Source: CAYSIX01 sp964431205 (GTDB lineage Bacteria > Planctomycetota > Phycisphaerae > Phycisphaerales > Phycisphaeraceae). From it: a stretch of DNA of 21,681 bases. Below, one piece after another: positions 1 to 7,645 of the stretch (positions are counted from its first letter, which is position 1; each line of letters begins with the position of its first letter). The position numbers and the translations under genes are program-made. The notes under the pieces are model-generated. The model was not told the DNA's origin. It searched no databases and was given only the letters and a program-made list of their open reading frames with translations. Location: contig CAYSIX010000046.1 of the NCBI GenBank assembly GCA_964431205.1, forward strand, positions 1 through 21,681, written 5' to 3'.

Positions 1-134
1 ATGATCAATCTGATGCTGCATCGGTTACAGCCGGGCTAACGCGGGCTTCTCACACATGTTCTTAAGCAGTGCTCCAGTGCAGACCGTGGAGCCCTCAGCG
101 CGTTCCACGCGGAGCCTAGCAACCCCATCAAGGC
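1..134. other. Left-edge non-coding segment
   Basis: I see no convincing gene here. It is the DNA downstream of the small minus-strand secreted-peptide gene. A 10-base word, TTCTCACACA, at 47-56 recurs at 1490-1499 on the other side of the lower-GC two-gene segment. No convincing terminator hairpin with a T tract was found. Confidence 0.5.
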
Positions 135-359
135 TCAATCCGAAAAAGTCCTGTCCTGGCGGGACATGATGATATTTGATGGGTTCTCCTCTCCTGCCTG
201 CGACGCGGCAATGTCATCTGGATGAGAGGAGACGATCGCACCTGCAGGTGTGCCCGTGACGAGGGGTACAAATCCTCCGGCAAGCAAGAAGAACAACCTT
301 GCGAGCGTCGACGCAATCCGCTGCCTACTCCATCGCGAAAAAAAGAGCACATATCTCAT
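135..359 (-). CDS. Small exported peptide of unknown function
   Basis: The predicted protein has 74 residues and matches no family I recognise. The sequence shows a positively charged start (arginines at 2, 9, 12 and 14), a hydrophobic stretch at about 19-36, and a possible signal-peptidase site after the AGA at 39-41. The mature part would be only about 33 polar residues. I chose the ATG at 359 because the strong ribosome binding site AAAGGAGG lies 8 nt upstream of it. The same frame stays open much further upstream, but that part overlaps the pseudopilin gene and has no such signal. The gene starts 43 nt after the end of the pseudopilin gene on the same strand, so the two are probably cotranscribed. 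In planctomycetes, DUF1559-type genes are often followed by a small exported protein; this one is unusually short and could be a truncated remnant. The export prediction is fairly secure; the function is unknown. Confidence 0.55.
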   Translation of the reverse strand: MRYVLFFSRWSRQRIASTLARLFFLLAGGFVPLVTGTPAGAIVSSHPDDIAASQAGEENPSNIIMSRQDRTFSD

Positions 360-367
360 CAACCTAT

Positions 368-375
368 CCTCCTTT
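368..375 (-). promoter_or_regulatory. Strong Shine-Dalgarno site for the small peptide gene
   Basis: Read on the minus strand this is AAAGGAGG, an almost full match to the anti-Shine-Dalgarno sequence, ending 8 nt before the ATG at 359. It decides the start of the 74-residue gene and is the best evidence that the gene is translated. Confidence 0.75.
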
Positions 376-402
376 ACCGTCCATCGAGAGAAAGAGGAAT
401 GG

Positions 403-1419
403 TTATTGCAGACCCAGTGCCTTCTCTTCGATGGAGCGGTCAGATGGGGACCAGAGGACGTTGTACGTCGATCGCACGGGATGGACGATCGGGGGTGAAT
501 ACGGGGCTGCCGTGGCGCGATCTCGACGGGTGTGCATGGGCGAGTAATACGTATAAAGCTCGGCATGATGAGCGAGTGAAACGTGTCCATCCCCATAGGC
601 GATATTGACCGCACCCTTGGCCAAGTGGCGATCTTCGTTCTCACCGTGTCGGATATAGTCAAGCTCAGTGGCGATGGATGCGACGCGAAATCGTTTGATA
701 ATGGGATCATTGAGCATGTAGAAACCACCGCCTAAACGTGGACCGCCGAATCGCTCTCCGGGCAGGCCCCAAAGGCCAATCAAACCAGGACTTACCCAAC
801 CAGAGGGGCTGGGCTGGGCAGACACTGCATCCGTGAATAATAGGAGTTGCGCGATTTTCGGATCGTTTGAATCAAAGAAGCGACGAGAAGATGGGAGTTC
901 TGGGTCGTCGCGCCCATGTGGTTCAGCGGCCACTTGTCTCGACGCCCAATAGTTCATACCATAAGAGCGGACCGAACCTGTGGCATCCGATGGGCATAGC
1001 ATCAAGCCAACGATCAGGCCGTCACCGTGTTCGCTGGAGTGGAGTACGTTACCCGACGCTTCTCGATCCGGGCTATCACCGTTCCGGTGGTAGGGTAGAT
1101 AGCGTCCGACTTGAGCTTCGCCATACCAACGCGCCCGAAAAAACAGCCCTTTGAAATCGTTCGCGTACTGATGCGCCGCAGCGGCGAGTTGCTTCAGATT
1201 GGCGGCACACTGGGCGATGCGCTGGTCGTCGCGGGACTTGGAGACGGCGGGGAGGACGAGGGCGGGTGCGATGCCAACGATCGCCAGTACGACGAGGGCT
1301 TCCTTCAGCGTTGCCCCTGCGTGTCGCCGGTTGCCGGAGGCGAGGGATGTCGAAATAAGCCCCGACCTACGATCGGTGGGCTTGCTCGCGATCTCGTGTT
1401 GGCCCGATCCCGGAGACAT
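403..1419 (-). CDS. Type II pseudopilin-like protein (DUF1559/H-X9-DG type)
   Basis: The protein has 338 residues. Residues 35-44 read GATLKEALVV, a variant of the class III prepilin site GFTLIELLVV. Gly-35 at the cleavage position and Glu at +5 are kept, but Phe+1 is Ala and the usual Ile and Leu positions hold Lys and Ala. A hydrophobic helix follows at about 41-60, then NLKQLAAAAHQYANDFKG, typical of planctomycete pseudopilins. Near the C-terminus, HLAKGAVNIAYGDGHV matches the H-X9-DG signature of DUF1559-type proteins, with 11 rather than 9 residues between His and DG. The 35-residue leader is long and the ATG at 1419 lacks a clear ribosome binding site, so the true start may lie further downstream at a non-ATG codon. 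Such proteins are thought to be exported by a type II secretion or pilin-like route; their exact role is mostly unknown. Base composition is clearly lower in GC than in the rest of the window. Confidence 0.75.
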   Translation of the reverse strand: MSPGSGQHEIASKPTDRRSGLISTSLASGNRRHAGATLKEALVVLAIVGIAPALVLPAVSKSRDDQRIAQCAANLKQLAAAAHQYANDFKGLFFRARWYGEAQVGRYLPYHRNGDSPDREASGNVLHSSEHGDGLIVGLMLCPSDATGSVRSYGMNYWASRQVAAEPHGRDDPELPSSRRFFDSNDPKIAQLLLFTDAVSAQPSPSGWVSPGLIGLWGLPGERFGGPRLGGGFYMLNDPIIKRFRVASIATELDYIRHGENEDRHLAKGAVNIAYGDGHVSLAHHAELYTYYSPMHTRRDRATAAPYSPPIVHPVRSTYNVLWSPSDRSIEEKALGLQ

Positions 1420-1455
1420 CCGAAGGCCCCAGATCTTCGTGTCGCTGTCAAGCCG

Positions 1456-1484
1456 ACCCTATCGAACCCGACCTGAGAGGTCAA
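1456..1484 (-). promoter_or_regulatory. Possible sigma70-type promoter for the pseudopilin gene
   Basis: On the minus strand, TTGACC (1484-1479) and TAGGGT (1461-1456) are separated by exactly 17 nt. The -35 matches the consensus at five of six positions; the -10 matches at only three. Transcription would start about 30 nt before the ATG at 1419. A perfect TTGACA at 1451-1446 has no matching -10. The call is tentative. Confidence 0.3.
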
Positions 1485-1765
1485 GGGTTTTCTCACACAC
1501 TCCGTGATTTTACGTTGAAGTGCCGGGCAATCTGGGGCGGGGCGATTTCGAGGCGTGTCACAAAAGAAGCGCGGCGTTGGAAGACGAAAGGCCGGGCGTC
1601 GAGGCGACGGGGCGTGGACGGGGACCCGGGGCTTCGCTCGTGCCTCGCTCCGCCCCGGCTTGACCGGCAATTCGGGGCGAGGTCTGTGTTTTCTCGCTGC
1701 GCCCCGGCGTGGGTCCGGGGTCGGCGTGGAATTGCTGGAACGGGGCTGGGATTTTCTCGCGGCTG

Positions 1766-1774
1766 TGATATAAT
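1766..1774 (+). promoter_or_regulatory. Extended -10 promoter for the amidase gene
   Basis: TGATATAAT is a perfect extended -10 (TGnTATAAT), conspicuous in DNA this GC-rich. The -35 position at 1746-1751 shows no good hexamer, as is common for extended -10 promoters. Transcription would start near 1781, giving a leader of roughly 70 nt that includes the AGAAGGAGG at 1785-1793. Confidence 0.55.
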
Positions 1775-1849
1775 TGGGGTAATCAGAAGGAGGCGGCCGC
1801 CACGCGCGGGCCTCGGGTTGAGTACACGCCGTCTGGGAGAAGCCGTGCC

Positions 1850-4800
1850 ATGCGGGACCGAGGCCGGAAGCGGACGAGAGGGACATCCCATCGCAACCTG
1901 AAGCGCACGGACCGGGCCCGGCCGGGCGGGGGCGTCGTGCATCACGAGGGCGCGTCGCCGGCGATGCTCGAGCCGCTCGAGCCGCGGCTGCTGCTGTCGA
2001 CCACCGGGTTTGACCCGTACAGCGAGAACTACCGCGAGCAGGTGATCGACCTGGCGACGGCGGCGGGGCTGGATGCGCAGCTCATCGCGGCGGTCGAGGC
2101 CTCCAGCCAGGCGCCCGCCAGCCACGCCGGCACGCTCACGCCCGTCGGCTCCCAGCCGCAGGGGGTGCTGAGCGGCAAGATCGTCTACACCCACGCCGGC
2201 CACGGCTGGACCGCCGACAACCTCGGCTCGGGCAACTGGAGCACGCAGCGGCCCGAGACGTTCGAGATCGTCGAGGACTTCGGCAACCAGGACCAGATGA
2301 GCTTCTTCGTCGATTACCTGTGGAACGCCGGGGCCACGATCGTCCCGCTCCGACCGGTGCACCACCAGCCCAACGAGGTCGTGCTGGACAACGACGACGC
2401 GGGGGTGACCTTCAGCGGCGCCTGGAGCGACAGCGGCTCGCCGATCTTCTTCGGCGACGCCGGCGACACCCCCTACCGTTTCGCCAGCACCAGCGCGAGC
2501 GAGACGGCCGTCGCGCGGTTCCGCCCCGACATACCCGAGGCGGGGTTCTACCCGATCTACACCTGGGTCCGTCACGGGTCCGACCGCGTGGACCAGCTCT
2601 ACCGCGTGCACCACAGCGGGGGGACGACCGAGGTGCGCGTGAACCACGAGCGCGTGGGCAACGGGTGGGTGTACCTGGGCAACTACTACCTCGAGGCGGG
2701 CGACTCGTCGTACGTCGAGGTGAGCAACGCGTCGGACGAGGCGGGCGTGGTGATCGCGGACGCGATCCGCTTCGGCAACGGGATGGGCGACATCGACCGC
2801 GGCGGCGGTATCTCCGGTTTCCCCCGAGAGGACGAGGCGGGGCTGTACTGGATCGAGGCCCAGGCCGGCCAGGGCATCCCGTCGAGCGAGTGGCGGACGT
2901 CGAGCAGCGATCGGACGGCGACGGTCAGCGCCTCGCCGCGCTGGGCCGAGCAGATGAACCGCTCGACCGACGGGGCGATGACCGACCGGGTGTTCCTGAG
3001 CTTCCACTCCAACGCCGGCGGCGGGCGCGGCGCGGTGGGCCTGCACAACACCGCCCAGGGCGGCAACACGCCGAACCAGTTCGCGTGGGCGGACCTGGTC
3101 GGTCGCGAGACGAACCTGGACATGCAGGCGATCGGGACGGCCGGCGGGCTCGAACACTTCTGGAGCACGCGCACCAGCCACGCGTTCCAGCGCGAGTTCA
3201 ACTTCGGCGAGATCAGCAACTTCGTGATCAACAACGAGTTCGACGCGACGATCCTCGAGACCGCGTTCCACGACAATCAGCTCGACGCCGAGCTGATGCG
3301 GGACCCGAAGGTGCGGAACTGGATCGCGCGGGCGACGTACCAGGCGACGGTCAAGTACTTCCACCGGTTCGACGGGGGGCAGACGCCCGAGGCGCTGCTG
3401 CCCGAGCCGGTGACGGAGGTCGCCGCGGTGGCCAACGCCGACGGGAGCGTGACGATCACGTGGGACGTGCCGGTGGTGGACGGGATCGGCGGAGACGCCG
3501 CGACGGGTTATCTCATTCAGAGCTCGAGCAACGGGTTCGGCTTCGACGCGGGGATCGAGGTCGCCGGCGGGAGCACGACGTCGTTCACGATCCCGGCCGA
3601 GGTGCTGGAGGGCGCGAGCGCGAGCTTCTTCCGTGTCGTGGCGACCAACGCGGGCGGGCACTCGCTGCCGTCGAAGGTCGTCGCCGCACGCCCGGCGGGA
3701 CAGGACGCCGCCTCGGTCCTGCTCGTCGACGGGTTCGATCGGATCGATCGGACGCAGAACGAGCGCCAGTCCATCGGGGCCGGACAGATCATCGACCGCG
3801 TGCGCACGCGATTCGGCAACACGCAGGACCTGGCCGTCCCGGTCGCCGCGGCGATCTCCGCCTTCTCCGGCTCGCTCGGGTTCGACACCGCCGACAACGA
3901 CGTGGTCATCGCCGGCGACGTCAACCTCGCCGACTACGAGCACGTCATCTGGATCCTCGGCGACGAGTCCGTCGCGGACGAGACCTTCGACGACACCGAG
4001 CAGAACCTGCTGCTGAGCTACGTCCAGGGCGGCGGGAACCTGATGGTCAGCGGGTCGGAGGTCGGGTTCGACATGGTCGCGAACAACAACGGCCCGGGCT
4101 TCCAGGCCCTCGTGCTGCGCAGCGACTTCGTCGCCGACGACGCCGGCACGAACGACGTCACCGGCGCCGCCGGCTCCATCTTCGACGGGCTCAACCTCGC
4201 CTTCGACGACGGCGCCTTCGAACGCGACATCGACACCCCCGACGTGATCAGCCCCGCGCTCGGCTCCCAGGCCGCCCTGACCTACACCGGCGGCAGCGGC
4301 GCCGCCGCCATCCAGTTCGACGGCGGGTTCTCCCACGGCAACGTGGTCTACTTCGGCTTCCCCTTCGAGGCCATCCTCGGCCAAAGCAGTCGTCAGCAGA
4401 CCCTTGCCCGCGTGCTCGAGTTCTTCGGCGAGACCTCCGACGCCCCGCCCGCGCCCACCGGCCTGGCCGCTCAGGCCGTCAACGGCGCCGTCCTGCTCAG
4501 TTGGCAGCCCACCGACAACCCCGACGTCGTCGGCTACAACGTCCTGCGCGCCACCAGCCCGGCCGGGCCCTTCACGACCCTCAACGGCGTCACCCTCCCC
4601 GACACCCTCTTCCTCGACTCCGCGGTCACCAACGGCACCGAGTTCTTCTACGCCGTCCAGGCCGTCGTGGACGACGCCCCGCTCAGCCCGCTGAGCGCCC
4701 AAGTCGCCGCCACGCCGCAGGGCGTCGGCCAGGCCGTGTTCGACAACGACGACGGCTCGCCCGTCTACGTCGAAACCGGCGGATGGACCACCAGCGGTTC

Positions 4801-5659
4801 CACCGGCTTCAACGGCGGGACCTACCGCTTCGCCACCGCCGGCGACGCCGCCACCGCCGCCTGGAACTTCACCCTCCCCGCACCCGGGGCCTACGACGTC
4901 AGCGTCTTCTACCGCGCCGGCGACAACCGCGCCTCCTCCGTCCGCTACGACGTCCAGCACGCCGACGGCACCAGCGTCCGCTTTGTCAACCAGCAGCTCA
5001 ACAACCTCACCCCCGTCTCGCTGGGCACCTTCCAGTTCGATCAGACCGGCGGGTCGCTGCGACTCGACGCCGCCAACAGCACCGGCGGGTCCGTCGTCAT
5101 CGCCGACGCCGTCCTCCTCACCGCCGAGGCCGGCCAGCTCCTGCCCGGCGACGTCGACGGCAACGGCCTGGTCGACCTCGCCGACCGCGACGCCTTCATC
5201 GCCGCCCTCGCCGCCGACAACGACGCCGACGCCTTTCTCGCCGACGTCCCCGGCGGCCGGCTCGATCAGGCCGACATGAACCAGGACGGCTCGATCGACA
5301 ACCTCGACGTCGTCTGGTTCCGCAGCGCCCTGAACCACGCGCTGACCGGCGACGCCTCCCTCGCCTCCGCCTCGGCCGGCGAGCCCGCCCCCACCGCCGC
5401 CGGCATTGGCGACGGCACAACCCACAGCGACGCGCCCGCCCAACGCTTCGCCGCCTTCCGCCAGCAACGCACCGCCCGCCAGCTCGGCATCCAGCGGACC
5501 GAACCCGCCCGACAGGCCCCCGTGCTCGCCCTGCTCGCCGAGCGGCTCTACGCCGCCACCGAACGCGCCCTGCCCCTGGCCGCGTTCGACCACGCCCTCG
5601 ACCTCGCCGCCGGCGACGACGGCCACGACGAGGACACCCGCGCCCCCTTGCCGGTCTGA
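1850..5659 (+). CDS. Modular exported Amidase_3 protein with golvesin, FN3 and dockerin-like domains
   Basis: The protein has 1269 residues. LEPLEPRLLLS at 40-50 is the LEPR-XLL signature of large exported planctomycete proteins. The catalytic domain (about 108-515) fits zinc N-acetylmuramoyl-L-alanine amidases: HAGHG (His-118), VEDFGN (Glu-142), LSFHSNAG (His-386) and LETAF (Glu-470) match the conserved metal and catalytic positions in order. A golvesin-like beta-sandwich opening VVLDNDDAG fills about 177-310, inside the amidase fold. After it come fibronectin III (about 518-615), a Rossmann-like module with GGGNLMVSGSEVGFD (about 621-862), a second fibronectin III (866-957), a second golvesin-like domain (961-1095), and a dockerin-like calcium pair (DVDGNG at 1101, DMNQDG at 1142). 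The C-terminal 100 residues are unrecognised. The likely role is peptidoglycan cleavage outside the cytoplasmic membrane; relatives are often misnamed xanthan lyase. The ATG at 1850 has GGGAGA 9 nt upstream. Confidence 0.85.
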   Translation: MRDRGRKRTRGTSHRNLKRTDRARPGGGVVHHEGASPAMLEPLEPRLLLSTTGFDPYSENYREQVIDLATAAGLDAQLIAAVEASSQAPASHAGTLTPVGSQPQGVLSGKIVYTHAGHGWTADNLGSGNWSTQRPETFEIVEDFGNQDQMSFFVDYLWNAGATIVPLRPVHHQPNEVVLDNDDAGVTFSGAWSDSGSPIFFGDAGDTPYRFASTSASETAVARFRPDIPEAGFYPIYTWVRHGSDRVDQLYRVHHSGGTTEVRVNHERVGNGWVYLGNYYLEAGDSSYVEVSNASDEAGVVIADAIRFGNGMGDIDRGGGISGFPREDEAGLYWIEAQAGQGIPSSEWRTSSSDRTATVSASPRWAEQMNRSTDGAMTDRVFLSFHSNAGGGRGAVGLHNTAQGGNTPNQFAWADLVGRETNLDMQAIGTAGGLEHFWSTRTSHAFQREFNFGEISNFVINNEFDATILETAFHDNQLDAELMRDPKVRNWIARATYQATVKYFHRFDGGQTPEALLPEPVTEVAAVANADGSVTITWDVPVVDGIGGDAATGYLIQSSSNGFGFDAGIEVAGGSTTSFTIPAEVLEGASASFFRVVATNAGGHSLPSKVVAARPAGQDAASVLLVDGFDRIDRTQNERQSIGAGQIIDRVRTRFGNTQDLAVPVAAAISAFSGSLGFDTADNDVVIAGDVNLADYEHVIWILGDESVADETFDDTEQNLLLSYVQGGGNLMVSGSEVGFDMVANNNGPGFQALVLRSDFVADDAGTNDVTGAAGSIFDGLNLAFDDGAFERDIDTPDVISPALGSQAALTYTGGSGAAAIQFDGGFSHGNVVYFGFPFEAILGQSSRQQTLARVLEFFGETSDAPPAPTGLAAQAVNGAVLLSWQPTDNPDVVGYNVLRATSPAGPFTTLNGVTLPDTLFLDSAVTNGTEFFYAVQAVVDDAPLSPLSAQVAATPQGVGQAVFDNDDGSPVYVETGGWTTSGSTGFNGGTYRFATAGDAATAAWNFTLPAPGAYDVSVFYRAGDNRASSVRYDVQHADGTSVRFVNQQLNNLTPVSLGTFQFDQTGGSLRLDAANSTGGSVVIADAVLLTAEAGQLLPGDVDGNGLVDLADRDAFIAALAADNDADAFLADVPGGRLDQADMNQDGSIDNLDVVWFRSALNHALTGDASLASASAGEPAPTAAGIGDGTTHSDAPAQRFAAFRQQRTARQLGIQRTEPARQAPVLALLAERLYAATERALPLAAFDHALDLAAGDDGHDEDTRAPLPV

Positions 5660-5756
5660 TCGCCCCACGGTCAACCGGACCGACTAACCCTGCCCGACCC
5701 CGCCGACCGACACTAAGATCGGACACGGGCGCGCCCGCCGTTATCGGGGCCCCGCC

Positions 5757-5773
5757 GTGATCGGCTCGATCAC
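5757..5773. repeat. Perfect 7-bp inverted repeat upstream of the adaptor gene
   Basis: GTGATCG and CGATCAC flank the 3-nt spacer GCT, 30 nt before the ATG at 5804. It could be an operator or a small hairpin in the leader; there is no T tract, so it is not a normal terminator. Nearby are a palindrome CGGGCGCGCCCG (5726-5737), a TAAGAT that could serve as -10 (5714-5719) without a good -35, and a weak 5-bp hairpin at 5668-5682 just after the amidase stop. Confidence 0.35.
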
Positions 5774-5803
5774 GCCCCGCCCGCACTCGACACGGAGCCC
5801 GAC

Positions 5804-6658
5804 ATGACCCGCACCGTCAGCCTCGCCGCGTTCCTGCCCGCCCTGATCCCCGCCCTCGTCGCCCTCGCGCCGCGCGCCGGCGCTCAGTTCGTCGAGCTTG
5901 AGGGCGCCGTGCGGCCGAGCCGCGTGGTCACCCTCGCCGCCCCCGTCGAGGGCCGTCTCGCCGAGGTTTTGGTCGAGGAGGGCCAGCGCGTCGAGGCCGA
6001 CCAGCTCCTGGTGCGCATGGACGACCGCCGGCAAAGCCTGCGTGTCCAGGCCGCCGGGCTCCAGGCCCGCAGCACCGCCGACATCGACAAGTGGCAGGCC
6101 GAGCTGGGCGAGCGTCAGCTCCTGCTCGACCAGGCCGAGCAACTGCTCGAGAGCGAAGCGGTCAGCGACTGGGAAGTCCGCCAGCGTCGCATGCAGCGAG
6201 ACCAGGCCGCCGCCGACCTCAAAAAGGCCCGCGAAGACCACGAGCTCGCTCAGGTCACCCTCCGCCTCGAAGAGGAGGCGCTCGCACGCCACCACCTCAA
6301 GGCCCCGTTCCCCGGCCACGTCCTGCGCATCCGCAGCGAGGTCGGCGCCACCCTCGAGATCAGCGCGCCCGTCATCGAGTTCGCCTCGCTTGAGCCGCTC
6401 GAAGCCCACCTGTTCGTCCCCGCCGAGTCTTACGACCAGCTCGTCCTGGGGGCCCGCTATCGGCTGGAAGCCGGCCCGCCCGTCCGCCGCGAGCTGATCG
6501 GCCGGCTCAAGACCGTCGACCCCGTGATCGACTACGCCAGCCAGACCGTCCGCTGCGTCTTCACCATCGACAACCCCGACGCCGCCCTGCCCGCGGGCTT
6601 CGAGGTCCGCCTTGCCACGATCGAACCCGTCGACACCGCCGCCGACGCCGACCAATGA
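5804..6658 (+). CDS. HlyD/RND-type periplasmic adaptor protein, short form
   Basis: The protein has 284 residues. A signal peptide at 1-27 ends in RAGA. Residues about 38-75 form the first half of a biotinyl-lipoyl hairpin (APVEGRLAEVLVEEGQRV). An Arg/Glu/Gln-rich coiled-coil hairpin follows at about 76-165. The second lipoyl half is HLKAPFPGHVLRIRSEVGA, and a beta-barrel domain follows (about 200-280). In the HlyD/AcrA family these parts bridge an inner-membrane transporter and an outer-membrane channel. The protein is shorter than typical members (about 350-400 residues) because it ends after the beta-barrel, without a membrane-proximal domain. GGAG lies 6 nt before the ATG. Neither a pump nor a TolC-like gene is next to it: the amidase is upstream and the downstream gene is convergent. 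Its partner must be elsewhere, or it works in another envelope role. Confidence 0.82.
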   Translation: MTRTVSLAAFLPALIPALVALAPRAGAQFVELEGAVRPSRVVTLAAPVEGRLAEVLVEEGQRVEADQLLVRMDDRRQSLRVQAAGLQARSTADIDKWQAELGERQLLLDQAEQLLESEAVSDWEVRQRRMQRDQAAADLKKAREDHELAQVTLRLEEEALARHHLKAPFPGHVLRIRSEVGATLEISAPVIEFASLEPLEAHLFVPAESYDQLVLGARYRLEAGPPVRRELIGRLKTVDPVIDYASQTVRCVFTIDNPDAALPAGFEVRLATIEPVDTAADADQ

Positions 6659-6799
6659 ACGAGTGGCCGCGTGATTCGGGGTCGCGTGATTTGGTTTGTG
6701 CCACACCACCCGACGCCGCGCCGTGGCGTCCGGATATCAAGAACAAACCATACGTGTCGATCCGTGGACAGCGTCGCCGCGGTGTCCTTGCCGACCGGG
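6659..6799. other. Convergent intergenic region
   Basis: This 141-nt stretch lies between the ends of the plus-strand adaptor gene and the minus-strand isomerase operon. It is less GC-rich than its neighbours near 6680-6760 and has a direct repeat GCGTGATT (6669-6676 and 6684-6691). I found no strong stem followed by T residues for either strand. Confidence 0.4.
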
Positions 6800-7606
6800 T
6801 CAGCCTGGGGCGGGCGTGAGGCCGAGGCCCTCGAGGCCGGCCAGGCTCATGCGGGCGGACTCGAGCGGGGGGATCGGCGTGCTGTCGCGTTCGACGCAGA
6901 CCCAGCCGTCGTAGCCGGCCTGCTCGAGCGCCTGGAAGAGGGCGGGGAAGTCGAGCCCGGCGTTGCCGTGGCCGATTTCCATGAAGGTGCTGGCCCGGTC
7001 GTCCCAATCCTTGAGGTGCACGTGGGCGATCTGCCGCGGGTAACGGCGGACGAGGGCGACGGGGTCGCTGCGGACGGCGATGAGGTGGCCGCTGTCGACG
7101 CAGAGGTCCAGCTCGGGCAGGTACCGCAGGAGGCGTTCGGTCTCCTCGATGGTTTCGACGATGCAGCCGACGTGGGGATGGAAGGCGAGGCGTTGGCCGA
7201 GCTGAGCGGCGTATTCGCGTGCGGCGGCGAGGTTTTCGGCGAAGAGCTTGTAGTCGTCGTCGAAGGTGTTGCGTCGTTTCGCACCGAGGAACCCGCCGCA
7301 GACGGTGATGACGCGGACGTCGATGGCGGCGGCGTAGTCCATCGCGCGGCGGTATTCGTCGGTGTTGGGCGGGTGGGGGTTGGCGGTGACGGCGGCGGCG
7401 AAAGCGGGGACGCGGAGGCCGCGATCGGCGAGCTTGTTCGTGAAGGTGCGGGGCGCGCCGAGGGTTCCCTCGCCCCCGCCGACCTCAACACCCTCGTAGC
7501 CGGCCTGCTTGACCTCGTCGAGCAGCAGGTCCAGGTCGAACGGCTGGTCGTGCTTGCGCCACCAGCCGGTCCAGGTCATGGCGTGGTGTGCGAGCGGGAA
7601 AGGCAT
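6800..7606 (-). CDS. Sugar phosphate isomerase/epimerase, IolE-like TIM barrel
   Basis: The protein has 268 residues, the usual length of the xylose-isomerase-like TIM-barrel (AP endonuclease 2) family. Visible motifs are GYEGVEVGGGEG (about 36-47), FHPHVG (142-147), CVDSGHL (169-175), HVHLKDW (195-201) and WVCVERD (235-241). Asp-171, His-197 and Glu-239 are the likely metal ligands. The first ligand position, usually Glu, reads His-143 in an HPH motif, which also occurs in some IolE-like members. These enzymes isomerise, epimerise or dehydrate sugars and polyols; the substrate cannot be read from sequence. AAGGAG lies 6 nt before the ATG at 7606. It is the last gene of the minus-strand operon, 75 nt after the Gfo/Idh/MocA gene, a common partner. 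No signal peptide is seen, so it is probably cytoplasmic. Confidence 0.85.
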   Translation of the reverse strand: MPFPLAHHAMTWTGWWRKHDQPFDLDLLLDEVKQAGYEGVEVGGGEGTLGAPRTFTNKLADRGLRVPAFAAAVTANPHPPNTDEYRRAMDYAAAIDVRVITVCGGFLGAKRRNTFDDDYKLFAENLAAAREYAAQLGQRLAFHPHVGCIVETIEETERLLRYLPELDLCVDSGHLIAVRSDPVALVRRYPRQIAHVHLKDWDDRASTFMEIGHGNAGLDFPALFQALEQAGYDGWVCVERDSTPIPPLESARMSLAGLEGLGLTPAPG

Positions 7607-7645
7607 GGGTTGCTCCTTGATACCGTGGTGGGTTCGATGCGTAAA

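Larger units (their letters stand above)
1420..1849. other. Divergent intergenic region between pseudopilin and amidase genes
   Basis: These 430 bases separate two divergently transcribed genes. They hold a possible minus-strand promoter (1456-1484) and a plus-strand extended -10 (1766-1774). Composition changes from moderate GC on the left to high GC from about 1510 onward. An excellent AGAAGGAGG at 1785-1793 has no start codon at a usable distance; the first in-frame ATG is at 1850. No RNA gene or convincing terminator was recognised. Confidence 0.6.

Noticed and set aside
1515..1901. A 128-codon plus-strand frame before the amidase gene
   Set aside because: It has no ribosome binding site, no hydrophobic or domain pattern, runs over the extended -10 promoter, and continues out of phase into the amidase gene.
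1493..5674. A 1393-codon open frame antisense to the amidase gene
   Set aside because: It is low-complexity (Gly, Val, Arg and Glu rich) with no domain, and mirrors a gene whose third positions are almost all G or C. Such long antisense frames are expected at this GC content.
5668..5682. Small hairpin CGGTC/GACCG after the amidase stop as a terminator
   Set aside because: The stem is only 5 bp and no T run follows; it is not distinguishable from chance in GC-rich DNA.
2320..5760. A 1146-codon frame on the same strand as the amidase, in another phase
   Set aside because: It translates to runs of Arg, Pro and Gly only. The other phase contains recognisable catalytic motifs.
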